Origin: Saccharomycopsis malanga
Taxonomy: Eukaryota > Ascomycota > Saccharomycetes > Ascoideales > Saccharomycopsidaceae
Length of the DNA: 64,000 bases
Assembly: GCA_004014935.1 (NCBI GenBank)
Contig: CP025321.1
Location: forward strand, 1,674,001 to 1,738,000
Reading direction: 5' to 3'
Under the pieces are notes generated by a model, which saw only the letters and a list, made by a program, of their open reading frames with translations, was not told where the DNA came from and ran no database searches. A program made the translations under genes and the position numbers. Shown one piece after another: positions 37,701 through 47,594 of the stretch (within the stretch, counting starts at the first letter, position 1; each line of letters starts with the position of its first letter).

Positions 37701-40700
37701 ATCGGAGAAGGCGAGGACGTGTTTATGATGATGCCTCCGATACAGGGCGTGCACAACCGGTTGGCATGCAGCGTTGTACTAACAAAGGAAAACGTCAAAC
37801 AAGTCGTGTTGCGGTCCACTGTGACCGTTGCTAACACCACCGATGTTGAATTGTTGGTTGGCGTCGGCTTACTGGCCGAAGGCGTCAATGAAGTGTATAC
37901 AATCGCCGCGGGAGAAACGTTTGCGCTTCCTGTGGACCGAGTATACCGTGAGCCCGTAGCTGTCCGGCCCGGAAAGCCCGAATCCGGAAGCTACGGTTGG
38001 TCTGTTACCAGGATCCATTGGAAATCGCTTTACAACGGCCCGGCGCACATTGAATGCCGAGCAACCGACCGAAATAGTAAAGACCCAGCCTTTTACTTGC
38101 GGGCCGACGCTGTGCGGCACTCGGAACGTACAGTGTATCCGCACATGCAAATTGTCATCTCAGCACCGTTGCAAGTGGAAAACTTGTTGCCCTACGACAT
38201 GTCATATCTTCTTTATGATAAAACCGTACGGCGTACGCGGAGCGGCGTCTTAGCCCAGGGCGCGTCCTCCAATATTCATTGCGTTGACATCTCACATCTA
38301 CTATTAATGCGTGTACAGCCACTCGATTGCGGCTTTGGCAAGTCGGAGTTTGCAGTGATCAATGCCCCGGAGCTGAGCGATTTCCCAGTGGACAGCCGGT
38401 TGGATTTGCGGCATGACGATGGGCAGAAACTCGGACTTCGGCTTGACTACCGGCGCGGTATCGGTAGCGTATCCGGGTCCGGATATGGATCCGGATTGAA
38501 AGTGGCGGTTTACTCACCATATGTTGTGCTTAACCGGACCGGGCAGGACGTGATGCTCGGCGAAAAGTACAATGCGTTGCATAGTGTGGCGTCAGCATCG
38601 TTAGAAGACGCTACAAGGATGAAAGCATCTCAACCAAAGATGTTTTCGTTCGAAGCGGAGGGTGAGCGGCGCAACCGGGCGTTTTTGAGCGTCGCGGACT
38701 CACAGTGGAGCCGCGCGGTGAGTTTGGATGCTATTGGACAATTCTTTGATTTGGCCATGCCCGTGCCGGGAAAACAGTCCGAGGTTAACGTTGGGGTAGA
38801 CATTCGGGAAGCGGAGGGCAAGTACGCGGCAACCAAAGTGGTAACAGTGGCGCCGCGGTTCATAATCTCAAATAATCTCGAAGCTGAGCTTAGTGTGAAT
38901 GAGATTGGAGCTGCGCTGGTTGTGCAAGTGCGGCCCGGTGAGTCGGTGCCTTGGATCCGTACATGTGCCGGCGACAACAAGCAGCTCCGGATCCGGTTTC
39001 CGGGATCAAGCTCTAAATGGTCGGCGCCGTTTGGAATTCAAGATATTGGCGAGTTACACCTTAAAGTGCTCCGGCAGAACGCAGGCCATGTACTTTTGAA
39101 AGTGGTGGTGCTTCTTGAGAACGCCACGTTGTTCGTTAGATTAGAAAACGCTGGCAACGACTGGCCGTACTCGATTCGAAACTTTAGCAACACGGAGTTT
39201 CTCTTCTATCAAAGCAATCCATACACGGATGAGACTGGAGCGCCTGTGGCTCGGGCCGGGCCTTTTAAGCCGGTATTTTACCGGATTCCGGCCAAAAGCG
39301 TGATGCCGTATGCATGGGACTACCCTGCGGGCGCTGTCAAAGAGCTTGTGTTGCGGGCGCGGGGCCGGGACCGTAGCATTCAGTTAGCGGAGATAGGGAA
39401 TCTCGGTGTGATGCGTCTTCCGGCGGCAAAGGGCATGCCGGCAACTGCGGTGGACATCAACATGGTCGCCGACGGGCCGACCCAAGCATTAGTAATCAGC
39501 GACGCAGATCCGCACCGGACCGAGCGCGAGACCAGCAGCAGTATTACTACCACTGGAGCGGCAGAGACGGAGGCACGTGCGGAGGCAGAAGCAGAGTTGG
39601 AGCATTATGAAAAGCGGGTTGCGATAAATTTCCGGGGTTTGGGCGTTTCAATAATCAATGCCGGGCTTCAAGAGTTGTGTTATGTGACTTTACGCGGCAT
39701 TGAAATCAAATACAATGAATCGGAGTTGTATCAGACGGTTATTTGTAACTTGAAATGGGTGCAGGTGGACAACCAATTGTTCGGGGGTATGTTTCCGATA
39801 GTGCTTTATCCATCGGTTGTTCCGCAAAGCGGGCAGGATGCAGAAGTGCAGCCGACGTTCCATGTCTCGGGGAGCCGTGTCAAAGATGACAGTCACGGCG
39901 TTTTGTACATTAAATATGCAACGGTGCTTTTACAGGAAATGTCGGTGGATATGGACGAAGACTTCTTGTTTGCATTGTTGGAAATGTTTAAGATACCGCT
40001 CGGAGGAGGCGCAGAAGAGGAGCGGGAAGACGTGCTTTGTGAACAGGTGGTGGAATTGCCTCGGCCTTCAAAAGCCACATTGGGCCGTGACATTTATTTT
40101 GAAGCGCTTCATCTTCAGCCAACCCAAATCAATCTTTCGTTTGTCCGGACCGAGCGTGTTAACGCTGAGGATCTTAAGCCCGATAGTCCAAACGCCGTGA
40201 TGTTTTTCCTCAATGTGTTAACAATGGCAATTGGCAATGTGAACGATGCGCCTCTCAAACTCAATGCATTGTTTATAGAGAACATACGTGTGCCTTTGCC
40301 GGTACTTGCGCATTCTGTGCAGACACATTACACGCAGGATTTGTTGTTCCAGCTCCATAAAGTACTTGGGTCCGCCGATTTCCTCGGAAACCCGGTCGGA
40401 TTATTCAATAATATCAGTTCCGGGGTTATGGACATATTTTACGAACCGTACCAAGGTCTCGTGATGAACGACCGGCCGCAAGAGCTCGGAATCAGTATTG
40501 CCAAGGGCGGGCTTTCGTTTTTGAAGAAATCCGTGTTCGGGGTCTCGGACAGTGTAGCGCGGTTCACCGGCTCGGTCGCTAAAGGATTGTCGCTTGCAAC
40601 ATTGGACCGGCAGTACCAGGAGCGTCGGCGTTATAATCTCCGACGCAACCGGCCGAAACATGCGTTGGTCGGGTTCAAGTCCGGCGCGTCGTCGTTCTTT

Positions 40701-41312
40701 GAGTCCTTGACAAGTGGGGTTAGCGGCATTGCTTTGGCTCCGATAGAAGGGGCATCTTCCGAAGGAACCTCCGGATTTTTCAAAGGGATCGGCAAAGGTA
40801 TTGTTGGTCTTCCTACAAAAACGGCCATCGGAGTCTTTGACTTGGCCTCCAATGTAAGCGAAGGCATCCGAAACACCACAACGGTGTTTGATAACAATGC
40901 CATTGACAAGGCCCGCTTGCCTCGGGCCATCAGCTATGACGGCATCATCCGCAAATACTCGCCCGAAGATGCACAGGGCCAGTATTGGTTGAAAACAATC
41001 AACGGCGGCGAATTTTCGACCTCGGAAAAGTATTTGGCGCATTTGGTCCTCCCTGGCGCCGACTTGGTCCTCCTAATCACGTTCCGCAGCATCATGTTGG
41101 TCTCGGTCGTCAAATTGGAGCTTCGCTGGAGAATCTGCTTCCAGGAGATTAAATCTATTGTGTTGGAAAAATCCGGAATCAAAATCGGCTTGTTTGACAA
41201 CCGCGCCGGCCCTTTCATTCCTATTCCGGACGTCCACAGTAAAAAATATTTATATAATCGTATTGCCGTTGCCGTTAATTTGTACAACCGTCAATGCCAG
41301 TCCATATTGTGA
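31792..41312 (+). CDS. VPS13: Bridge-type lipid transfer protein Vps13 (spliced)
   Basis: Giant lipid conduit at membrane contact sites (vacuole-mitochondrion, prospore, Golgi/endosome). Exon 1, 31792-31833, encodes MLESLVAGLLNRTL; exon 2, 31890-41312, continues [20 protein letters not shown]. Together they match the chorein N-terminus of yeast Vps13. Downstream are LPIDVQYGFLG, PWSNLRGKPVKIIIEDAYLL, a middle repeating groove region, VAB-type repeats with NRTGQDV, and the C-terminal ATG_C/DH-PH-like part (GLFNNISSGVMDIFYEPYQG, GTSGFFKGIGKGIVGLPTKT). Spliced length is 3154 residues against 3144 in yeast. An acidic tract lies around 34440-34520. SINE and LINE fragments follow about 300 bp downstream. 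Confidence 0.97.
31834..31889 (+). other. VPS13: VPS13 intron (56 nt)
   Basis: Donor GTAAGC, branch-like GACTGAC (31876-31882), five bases, then AG at 31888-31889. Phase 0. Removing it joins the two halves of the conserved chorein N-terminus. Confidence 0.85.
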
Positions 41313-41628
41313 TGTTTCTTTTGTTTTTTTTTGTTTTTTTGTTTGTTTTATTGGTTTTTTGTTTAATAAAGTTTTGTTATAAATTGGTGTTCATGTAAAC
41401 GATATATGCGGTGTGTGCATCATGCTGTACGTGCCATTTGATTTGTTCGTCTCCATACAAAACGGCGGTTGATAAGGAGATGCTCAGATAGTGTAATCAG
41501 ATTTGCTCATCAGAACATTAATTGGACCTTTTCTGAAGGAGGCGACGGCCCGTGTATACTAGAGTCACTTATACTACGTAACTCCGTTCTTAAAAGCTAT
41601 ATATTTCAATACTCGAAGAAACAGTTGA

Positions 41629-41710
41629 CCACTGAGCCATCCGGTTCAGTGATTAGTACTCTAGGATAAGAGAAAAGACCTGGCAGGCTCAAGGGTTTGA
41701 TTAAGAACAC
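41629..41710 (+). mobile_element. SINE head fragment
   Basis: CCACTGAGCCATCCGGTTCAG, GAGAAAAGACCTGGCAGG and a weakened B box (AGGGTTTGATT) end near AACAC. No body or tail of its own is evident before the LINE-like stretch. Confidence 0.65.
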
Positions 41711-41744
41711 TTAAAGAGCCCTCAGTCAGCAAGTTTTGTTACAA

Positions 41745-41861
41745 ACCATTAACTATGGTATGCAAGTGTATGATGCCAAGATAGCACTGACAAGAGCACG
41801 GCAAATACAAGTAGCAGAAAATAGGGCCTTGAGGTTAATGCTCGGGGTGACCAAGAGAAAA
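41745..41861 (+). mobile_element. Probable LINE reverse-transcriptase C-terminal relic
   Basis: A 39-codon open stretch reads TINYGMQVYDAKIALTRARQ followed by IQVAENRALRLMLGVTKRK. The pattern YG-x-x-(V/W), then a basic helix, then (L/M)xR-x-MLGV-x-(K/R)R is typical of the thumb/C-terminal region of LINE ORF2 proteins, closest to RTE-like members. A stop follows. Downstream, ACAACAATGGCAAGA occurs twice within about 45 bp. Flanking SINE pieces lie on both sides in the same direction. It is short, so confidence is moderate. Confidence 0.45.
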
Positions 41862-41980
41862 TGATACAACAATGGCAAGAAAAGATTATCCAAGAAATAT
41901 GACACAACAATGGCAAGAGCCCACAATTTCTGCTGATCACTTACTGATACGGAAAAATATCTTCAATTTCTACATTTTTG

Positions 41981-42165
41981 GCACTCTCAGAGAAGATACT
42001 TGACAGGCACACAGATTCAATTTTCGACTACGAACATTTTGTACTTGCTGTTTTTATGATGAAAAGGCAAATGGAACTGTCTGAAACACAACTCAGACCA
42101 AAGTTTAGTGCTTTCCAGCCATTTGGGCGAAAAGATTATGTTAAACAGAACATGATTGGGGTTTC
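41981..42165 (+). mobile_element. Diverged long-form SINE
   Basis: GCACTCTCAGAGAAGAT head remnant, B-box-like AGATTCAATTTTCGA, the long-form ACATTTTGTACTTGCTG block, and AACATGATTGGGGTTTCCC from the body. The 3' end is lost. It ends about 120 bp before FMT1. Confidence 0.5.
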
Positions 42166-42291
42166 CCATGCAGTTGCATGCGCACACCTGCACATATCAT
42201 CTGATAGATGCATTTTATATAGTGACCAAAAAAAATGTAGGACCAAAAATTGGCAATAATAATTGAAAGATGTTTAAAGATCTAATTAAGA

Positions 42292-43389
42292 ATGTTTGCA
42301 ATAAGCCAATTACGGACAGCAATTAATTCGGGCGTGACTCTTGGGCGCAGATACTCTACAAAGGTTCAAAAAAACGGATTGAATATTGCATTTTTTGGAT
42401 CGGACGAGTTTAGTATTACTGTATTGAAAAAATTGGTTGATTTTGAACAAATAAAAGATGGAGTCATTGCTAACATCGATATAATTACCAGACGCCCTAA
42501 ATTAGCTGGGCGTGGGCTCAAGGAGTTGGTGGAGGTTCCAATTACCAATGCAGCAAACCAATACGGCAGAAACGTGATACATGCAGATTCCAAAGCAGAA
42601 ATCAACAATCTCATTTCTCATCAATATGATCTAGCAATTGCGGTTTCGTATGGACGGCTTATACCAGCAGAATTCATCAACAAGTTGAAATATTGTGGGT
42701 TAAATGTGCATCCTTCATTATTGCCACGGTATTCCGGGGCATCGCCACTCCAGTTTGCTCTATTGAACAATGATGCAACTACGGGCGTGACCGTGCAGAC
42801 GCTACATCCGACCAAATTCGACCAGGGGCAAATAGTGGCTCAGTCGGAAAAGGTGGCAATCCGACCGGAGGAAACGCTTGTCAGTCTTCGGGACAGGTTA
42901 GCGGACATTGGTGGGGACATGCTTGTGCATTGCATTGCTTCAGGCGCTTTCAAGACGGTAGACCGTTGTTTGACAATATCACCATACCAATACTCTTATG
43001 CTGGAAAGATCACACCGCTGATGAAACAAATTGACTGGAACGTTCATACTGCGGCCCAACTTGTGCGAAGACTCAATGTTTTGGGCTCATTGTACAGTTT
43101 TAAAGAGGTGCACATTAAAAGACCCAAGGCGGGGCAACCTGCAGTTGCATACAGACGTGTCATATTTTACGACTTCAAAGTTGACCACGGCTGCATGAAT
43201 GACGTGGGACAGTTCTCCTTAAGTGAGGACCAAACAAGGATACTTGTCAAGACTAAAGACGGTTACGTTTCATGTCAAAGATTGAAATTTGAATGCTGCG
43301 CAGAAGAAGATGCTAACACCTTCATGCGCCGCCTCAACAAAAGAACAGGAAACACCAAACATGTCTTTATCCATTCTGCTACGTTATAA
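42292..43389 (+). CDS. FMT1: Mitochondrial methionyl-tRNA formyltransferase
   Basis: Formylates initiator Met-tRNA in mitochondria using 10-formyltetrahydrofolate. The N-terminal 25 residues (MFAISQLRTAINSGVTLGRR) look like a presequence. Then come the Rossmann-type start LNIAFFGSDEFSITVLKKL, the conserved VSYGRLIPAEFI, NVHPSLLPRYSGASPLQFAL with the formyl-transfer Asn/His region, and TTGVTVQTLHPTKFDQGQI. The C-terminal tRNA-binding domain follows YAGKITP-x-MKQIDW. In-frame CTG at 43018 sits at the x, a position that is commonly polar in the family. Start is the first ATG; 365 residues. Confidence 0.93.
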   Translation: MFAISQLRTAINSGVTLGRRYSTKVQKNGLNIAFFGSDEFSITVLKKLVDFEQIKDGVIANIDIITRRPKLAGRGLKELVEVPITNAANQYGRNVIHADSKAEINNLISHQYDLAIAVSYGRLIPAEFINKLKYCGLNVHPSLLPRYSGASPLQFALLNNDATTGVTVQTLHPTKFDQGQIVAQSEKVAIRPEETLVSLRDRLADIGGDMLVHCIASGAFKTVDRCLTISPYQYSYAGKITPLMKQIDWNVHTAAQLVRRLNVLGSLYSFKEVHIKRPKAGQPAVAYRRVIFYDFKVDHGCMNDVGQFSLSEDQTRILVKTKDGYVSCQRLKFECCAEEDANTFMRRLNKRTGNTKHVFIHSATL

Positions 43390-43400
43390 TTAATGTTTCC

Positions 43401-43433
43401 ATGCATGCACCCAGACGCATTGCATGCATGCAT
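43401..43433. promoter_or_regulatory. ATGCAT/GCATGC cluster before the wall-protein gene
   Basis: ATGCAT at 43401, 43424 and 43428 with further ATGCA motifs to about 43490. It lies between FMT1 and the GPI-protein gene. Function unknown; the motif also clusters before VTC4. Confidence 0.35.
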
Positions 43434-43569
43434 TGATTGTATTGTAAATGCAAACATGCAAATATGCATCCATGCAATGCGTTTTGAAACATTTTCGCAT
43501 GTACCATTACCACGGGCCAATGCGCATATCAAACCGCCCGTGCGCCGGTACTCAACATGTATGGTATGG

Positions 43570-43577
43570 TATAAAAG
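43570..43577 (+). promoter_or_regulatory. TATA box of the wall-protein gene
   Basis: TATAAAAG lies 96 bp before the ATG at 43666, a usual spacing for a strongly expressed yeast gene. Confidence 0.5.
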
Positions 43578-43665
43578 ACTGTAAATACGCTGTCAAACAT
43601 TTCAAAGGGCTTTGTTTTAATTCTTATTATCCATTATTATCATTCACAAGCCATTTCTACTCACT

Positions 43666-44097
43666 ATGTTGGTCAACTTTGCTTTTTCCGTCTCTGCCTT
43701 TGCTGCTGTCAGTTCAGCTGCACTTCTTACCTTCAACAATGAAGCTGTAGCAAAGACTAAGACGGCTTATTATCCTGTATATAATACTACTGTTGTCACA
43801 GTGACCTCTTGCCATGCTGGCAAATGCACAGAGGCGCCTCAAACCACCGGTGTTGCAGTTGTCACTGCCACAGTTAGCGGAGTTAAGACTGAATACACCA
43901 CTTATTGTCCAATACTGAAAGCTGCTTCTTCTGGAACAGCTCCACCACCAGTCACAGTGCTTAACAGTACTTCTGCTGGTGCATCTTCAGTGCATTCTAT
44001 CGAACACAAGTCTGCTGCTGGTGCTAATATCAACAATGCTGCTGTTGGTGCTGTTGGTGCTGCTGCTGCTGCAGTTGCTGGTATAATGATGATTTGA
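43666..44097 (+). CDS. Small GPI-anchored cell-wall protein
   Basis: A 143-residue protein with an N-terminal signal peptide (MLVNFAFSVSAFAAVSSAA). It has one copy of the cysteine-containing module common in Candida wall proteins and adhesins (VVTVTSCHAGKCTEAP, then TTGVAVVTATVSG and TEYTTYCP). A Ser/Ala-rich stretch follows. The end NINNAAVGAVGAAAAAVAGI carries small residues, then a hydrophobic tail without a basic end, as required for GPI attachment. The likely place is the cell wall. No one-to-one orthologue is recognised, so no symbol is given. A TATA box lies 96 bp upstream. Confidence 0.82.
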   Translation: MLVNFAFSVSAFAAVSSAALLTFNNEAVAKTKTAYYPVYNTTVVTVTSCHAGKCTEAPQTTGVAVVTATVSGVKTEYTTYCPILKAASSGTAPPPVTVLNSTSAGASSVHSIEHKSAAGANINNAAVGAVGAAAAAVAGIMMI

Positions 44098-44248
44098 ATT
44101 ACATTATTACCGCTTTATTTATTTACTTGTTTGATACTTTTCTTGTTTTAATTCATTCACACATTAATACACACTTATAGATTACTTTTAATTGTTATAC
44201 GTATTTATATGTACTTGTATGTATTTATATGTACTTATATGCATCTAT

Positions 44249-44254
44249 CACGTG
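44249..44254. promoter_or_regulatory. CACGTG E-box
   Basis: A palindromic CACGTG lies about 98 bp before the SNU71-like ATG. In yeasts this binds bHLH factors such as Cbf1 or Pho4. Inferred from motif only. Confidence 0.35.
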
Positions 44255-44351
44255 CCTATATATTATGATATATAAGTATATTGATACATAATTTTCACGA
44301 AAACATTTTGTAATTAAACAGACAAGAGCAAGAAAGTAGAGGTGAGAAGTG

Positions 44352-46628
44352 ATGAAAATGTTTACGGATGACAATTCTGAAAGGGACGAATCAAGGGGGT
44401 ATCGTATTGTGAGTATTCCTCCAGAATATTATGTAAAAAATGATGATATCAAATCTATTGTGCCAGGACTCAAGCAAATTGAAGATGTTGGACTGGCACA
44501 GGGTTTTGGCAAGAGTTTCAGCAAGTTGGATGATCAGGCGTACAACTATGTTTCTGGGGCCATCCCGTTATTGTATGGCAGCAAATCGGAAAGTTTGATT
44601 AACCAATTGCTTGAAGAGAGAAGCAAGTTGAAAAATCAGAGAATATTGGACCGGAAACAGATGGACAGTAACAGCACTGGAGATGCAGACAGTGGCGCTG
44701 TCAGCAATGGGAGCGTTGCTGAGCAGAATACGAAACCTGTAAGCCATTTTGTAGCGTTGAAGGATTTCACAGACAAAATTAAGAATAGATTGGACGAACA
44801 GATCTTATCATTATCGATTTGCAAGTTTCCCAACTATTCCCGCGCTTCTACCGAGGAGTTTTTGCAGTTTGTGATTGTAGATTTGTTGATTCCAGCGTTT
44901 CGTAAGAGCACGGCTAGTGCCAGGTCCTATAATATAGATTACCACTGGACTTGTTCGAATTATGATAATGCGGAAACCAAGCTAGTTTACGTCAAGTTTG
45001 AGCTTTTGCCAGCGAAGGGAAATGGCAAGATTAACGACGGATTTGTAGATCTATCAAAAGATGGAGAATCCAAGTTGGATTTTGTTAAAAACTTGTTTTG
45101 CAAGTTTGTAAATGTTCTTGACGATTTGCCCTTGCAATATGTTTATAAAGACGAGTTTAACCGGACCCGGACCAACGAGGCTATTCTCAGGGTGTCTGTA
45201 GAAAAGAATACAGAAACTTTGATGAAATTGGCTGTTGGAGAGGTTTCTTTGAAAGGTTTGATAGGTAATGATGAAAAAATTAGTAAGAAGAGTGAGGATA
45301 TTAGTCAGAAGAGTGATAATAATGAAGAAAATGCTGATATTGATGAGAAAACTGATGATAATGATGCAGAAATTGCTGATATTGATGAGAAAACTGATAA
45401 TAATAATGATATTAGTACGAAAATCAATAATGATGAAGAAAATGCTGAAAATCAAAATATTATTGAAAATGTTTCTGATAAATCCCAATCAAATGACAAA
45501 ATTCAAAATGAATTGGACTTGTTGAAAACAAAAATTGTCAATTTCTCCAAAGCTCTCAATAAAAATGATCCTATTGAGAATGAGAATGATTATGATACAA
45601 ATTCTACTGGAGATTACAAAGTGAATTTGAAAGAATTGGCAGATCTTCCAAAGAATATGGTTCCTCAGATCGTGGAAGATATCAAGAATTTCAGACTTGG
45701 GATAATCAGGCTTGAGAAAAAAAAGCAAGCTAAGAAATTGGCTGAAGAAAAGCGAAGAGCAAAGCTACAAATCAAACAAATGTACATGTCTATTAAAGAA
45801 TCCAGAAAAAAGAACAGAAATGGGACTGAGGAAATGGATGTAGATGTTGAGGAGGATGAGGAGGATGAGGAAGAATTTGATGAAACAAAAGAGCTAAGTG
45901 ATTCGGAATATGAGAATATCCGAGAAGATGAAGAACAGGAAAAAGTCGAAAAGGAATTTCTCAAAAAAGAAGCCCGTATGAAGCACACTGAACAATCTAC
46001 AAGAGATAATTTGTATAAAAAGCTACTTTTGCTACAAGAATATGAAAAAAACATAGAGAACAATCAACAAAAATTGCTAGAAGAGTACGACCATGTGTTT
46101 GGGGATCCTCTGGTTGGTGATCCTCTGGTTGATGGCTTGGCTATTGAGAAATTGCTTATTAGTTACGAGTCTGATAAACCGGCATACTTACAATCGCGTA
46201 ATGCTGAAAAACTTGCTGAAATAAGACACGATAATGAAGATAGACAAGCTGAAAGAAAAATCAAGGAGGCTGAAACAGAAGGAATCAATTTTCTTAGCTC
46301 TGTATTGAAAAGTTCTGTTGATGCTGACCACACAGCATCTGTCAAATTCAGTATCAAACCAAATAGCACTAACAAGTCAAAACCTGATTTGTATTCCTTG
46401 GAAGACAGCGTTTTGACTAGTGCTGTGGATAGCCTTGTGCCATTTATCAACGAGTTGCTTGAAGAATATCTAGGAGTGACAGAAGAGGATCTTGTTTCTT
46501 TTATCACTAATGCAATCAAAAGTAGAAAGCCAGAACATGAAATATTTGACGAATTGAAAGAAACCTTTGATGACGATACTGAAACGTTTATGAAAAGGTT
46601 GATCACTAGATTGAAAGAGTCTATTTAG
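44352..46628 (+). CDS. SNU71: PWI-domain U1 snRNP protein, Snu71-like (RBM25 family)
   Basis: Probable splicing factor bridging the U1 snRNP. The N-terminus YRIVSIPPEYYVKNDDIKSI then VPGLKQ resembles yeast Snu71 (IVFVSPQLYL...GFIPILK). The centre carries Asp/Asn/Lys-rich repeats (units like ADIDEKTDDND, about 45290-45450), then a long charged helical region with KKKQAKKLAEEKRRAKLQIK and an acidic run. The last 70 residues form a PWI-type bundle (VPFINELLEEYLGVTEEDLV, then FITNAIK...FMKRLITRLKESI). The first ATG is 44352; a GTG lies just before. Length is 758 residues against 620 in yeast. A SINE starts 8 bp after the stop. Confidence 0.7.
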   Translation: MKMFTDDNSERDESRGYRIVSIPPEYYVKNDDIKSIVPGLKQIEDVGLAQGFGKSFSKLDDQAYNYVSGAIPLLYGSKSESLINQLLEERSKLKNQRILDRKQMDSNSTGDADSGAVSNGSVAEQNTKPVSHFVALKDFTDKIKNRLDEQILSLSICKFPNYSRASTEEFLQFVIVDLLIPAFRKSTASARSYNIDYHWTCSNYDNAETKLVYVKFELLPAKGNGKINDGFVDLSKDGESKLDFVKNLFCKFVNVLDDLPLQYVYKDEFNRTRTNEAILRVSVEKNTETLMKLAVGEVSLKGLIGNDEKISKKSEDISQKSDNNEENADIDEKTDDNDAEIADIDEKTDNNNDISTKINNDEENAENQNIIENVSDKSQSNDKIQNELDLLKTKIVNFSKALNKNDPIENENDYDTNSTGDYKVNLKELADLPKNMVPQIVEDIKNFRLGIIRLEKKKQAKKLAEEKRRAKLQIKQMYMSIKESRKKNRNGTEEMDVDVEEDEEDEEEFDETKELSDSEYENIREDEEQEKVEKEFLKKEARMKHTEQSTRDNLYKKLLLLQEYEKNIENNQQKLLEEYDHVFGDPLVGDPLVDGLAIEKLLISYESDKPAYLQSRNAEKLAEIRHDNEDRQAERKIKEAETEGINFLSSVLKSSVDADHTASVKFSIKPNSTNKSKPDLYSLEDSVLTSAVDSLVPFINELLEEYLGVTEEDLVSFITNAIKSRKPEHEIFDELKETFDDDTETFMKRLITRLKESI

Positions 46629-46635
46629 TATAGTT

Positions 46636-46858
46636 TATGGGCCGGATGGGCTGTGCTGTCAAAAATGGCTAGTTCAGTGAAAAAGAGTTGATACTTTGAT
46701 GGGTGTTGCTGTTGAAAAAGATTAAAAGAGCTGGCAGGCTCAAGGGTGAGTTAATTATAATTAAAAAGATATGATTGGGTTTTATCAAATCCCTTTAGAC
46801 GTGGTGCGTAATTGCGAAACTGATATGTACTGGGCTCGAAATGTATGATATTATTAGT
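46636..46858 (+). mobile_element. SINE copy, short form, diverged head
   Basis: The head ATGGGCCGGATGGGCTG is disturbed by an insertion. CAAGGGTGAG lacks the B box, the body is consensus, and the 3' end TATGTACTGGGCTCGAAATG is followed by ATATTATTAG. TTAGTATA occurs on both sides and may be a short target duplication that includes the SNU71 stop codon. Confidence 0.75.
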
Positions 46859-47040
46859 ATATTTCATGATATGTATAACAGAACCAGCTTTATCGTATGA
46901 AAACTGTTATTTTTATTACATTCTTCCATTATCAACAAGTAAATATTAATTCTACAATTTTATCTTAACAAGTTGAAGAAATCCTTGTAAATATTGAGTA
47001 TAATAATAATATATTTACCATACGGCCCACTGCGCTTTTA

Positions 47041-47085
47041 AAATCTTACATTTCAAGCCCAGTACATATCAATTTTGCTCGCATT
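47041..47085 (-). mobile_element. SINE 3'-end fragment
   Basis: The minus-strand TTGATATGTACTGGGCTTGA precedes AATGTAAGATT. 5'-truncated, 3' of NPL3 in sense. The remaining DNA to 47594 is AT-rich with no gene seen. Confidence 0.55.
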
Positions 47086-47594
47086 ATTGCATCATCAATT
47101 TGCAGATATTTATTATACAACTTTTATATAACATCCTGTAAAAGGCTATTACTTATCTCTTTCAAAGGTCTTATATAATGTGCTCAACACACTATTGCCC
47201 TAGACATTTCTACGGTTTCTATTTAGCACATCAAAAAAGACCAGTTGGGATTCGAGTACTTTCACACTTACCATACATTGAAACCACTTACTCGTTGATG
47301 ACTACCACTTACTCTCTATTTTCTCGTTTCCCTTACTCCAAAGTTCTGGAACACTGAAAACCAGATAAAAAGACAAAAAACACTCTTGAAACTCCCTGAT
47401 GCAAGTCAATCATTTCCAATTATAACACACTTTTAAATAATATACTAAAATCCTAATACTAAAAATAAAAAAAGGTGAAAAATCCATCCAGTTTCGGTTC
47501 AAGCAAGAAAAGTACTTGTCAACTTACATGATTAATTTATTTTTCTTTGCCACAATTCGACTGAAAATCTTAATTGGTTATCGAATGAAAACAA

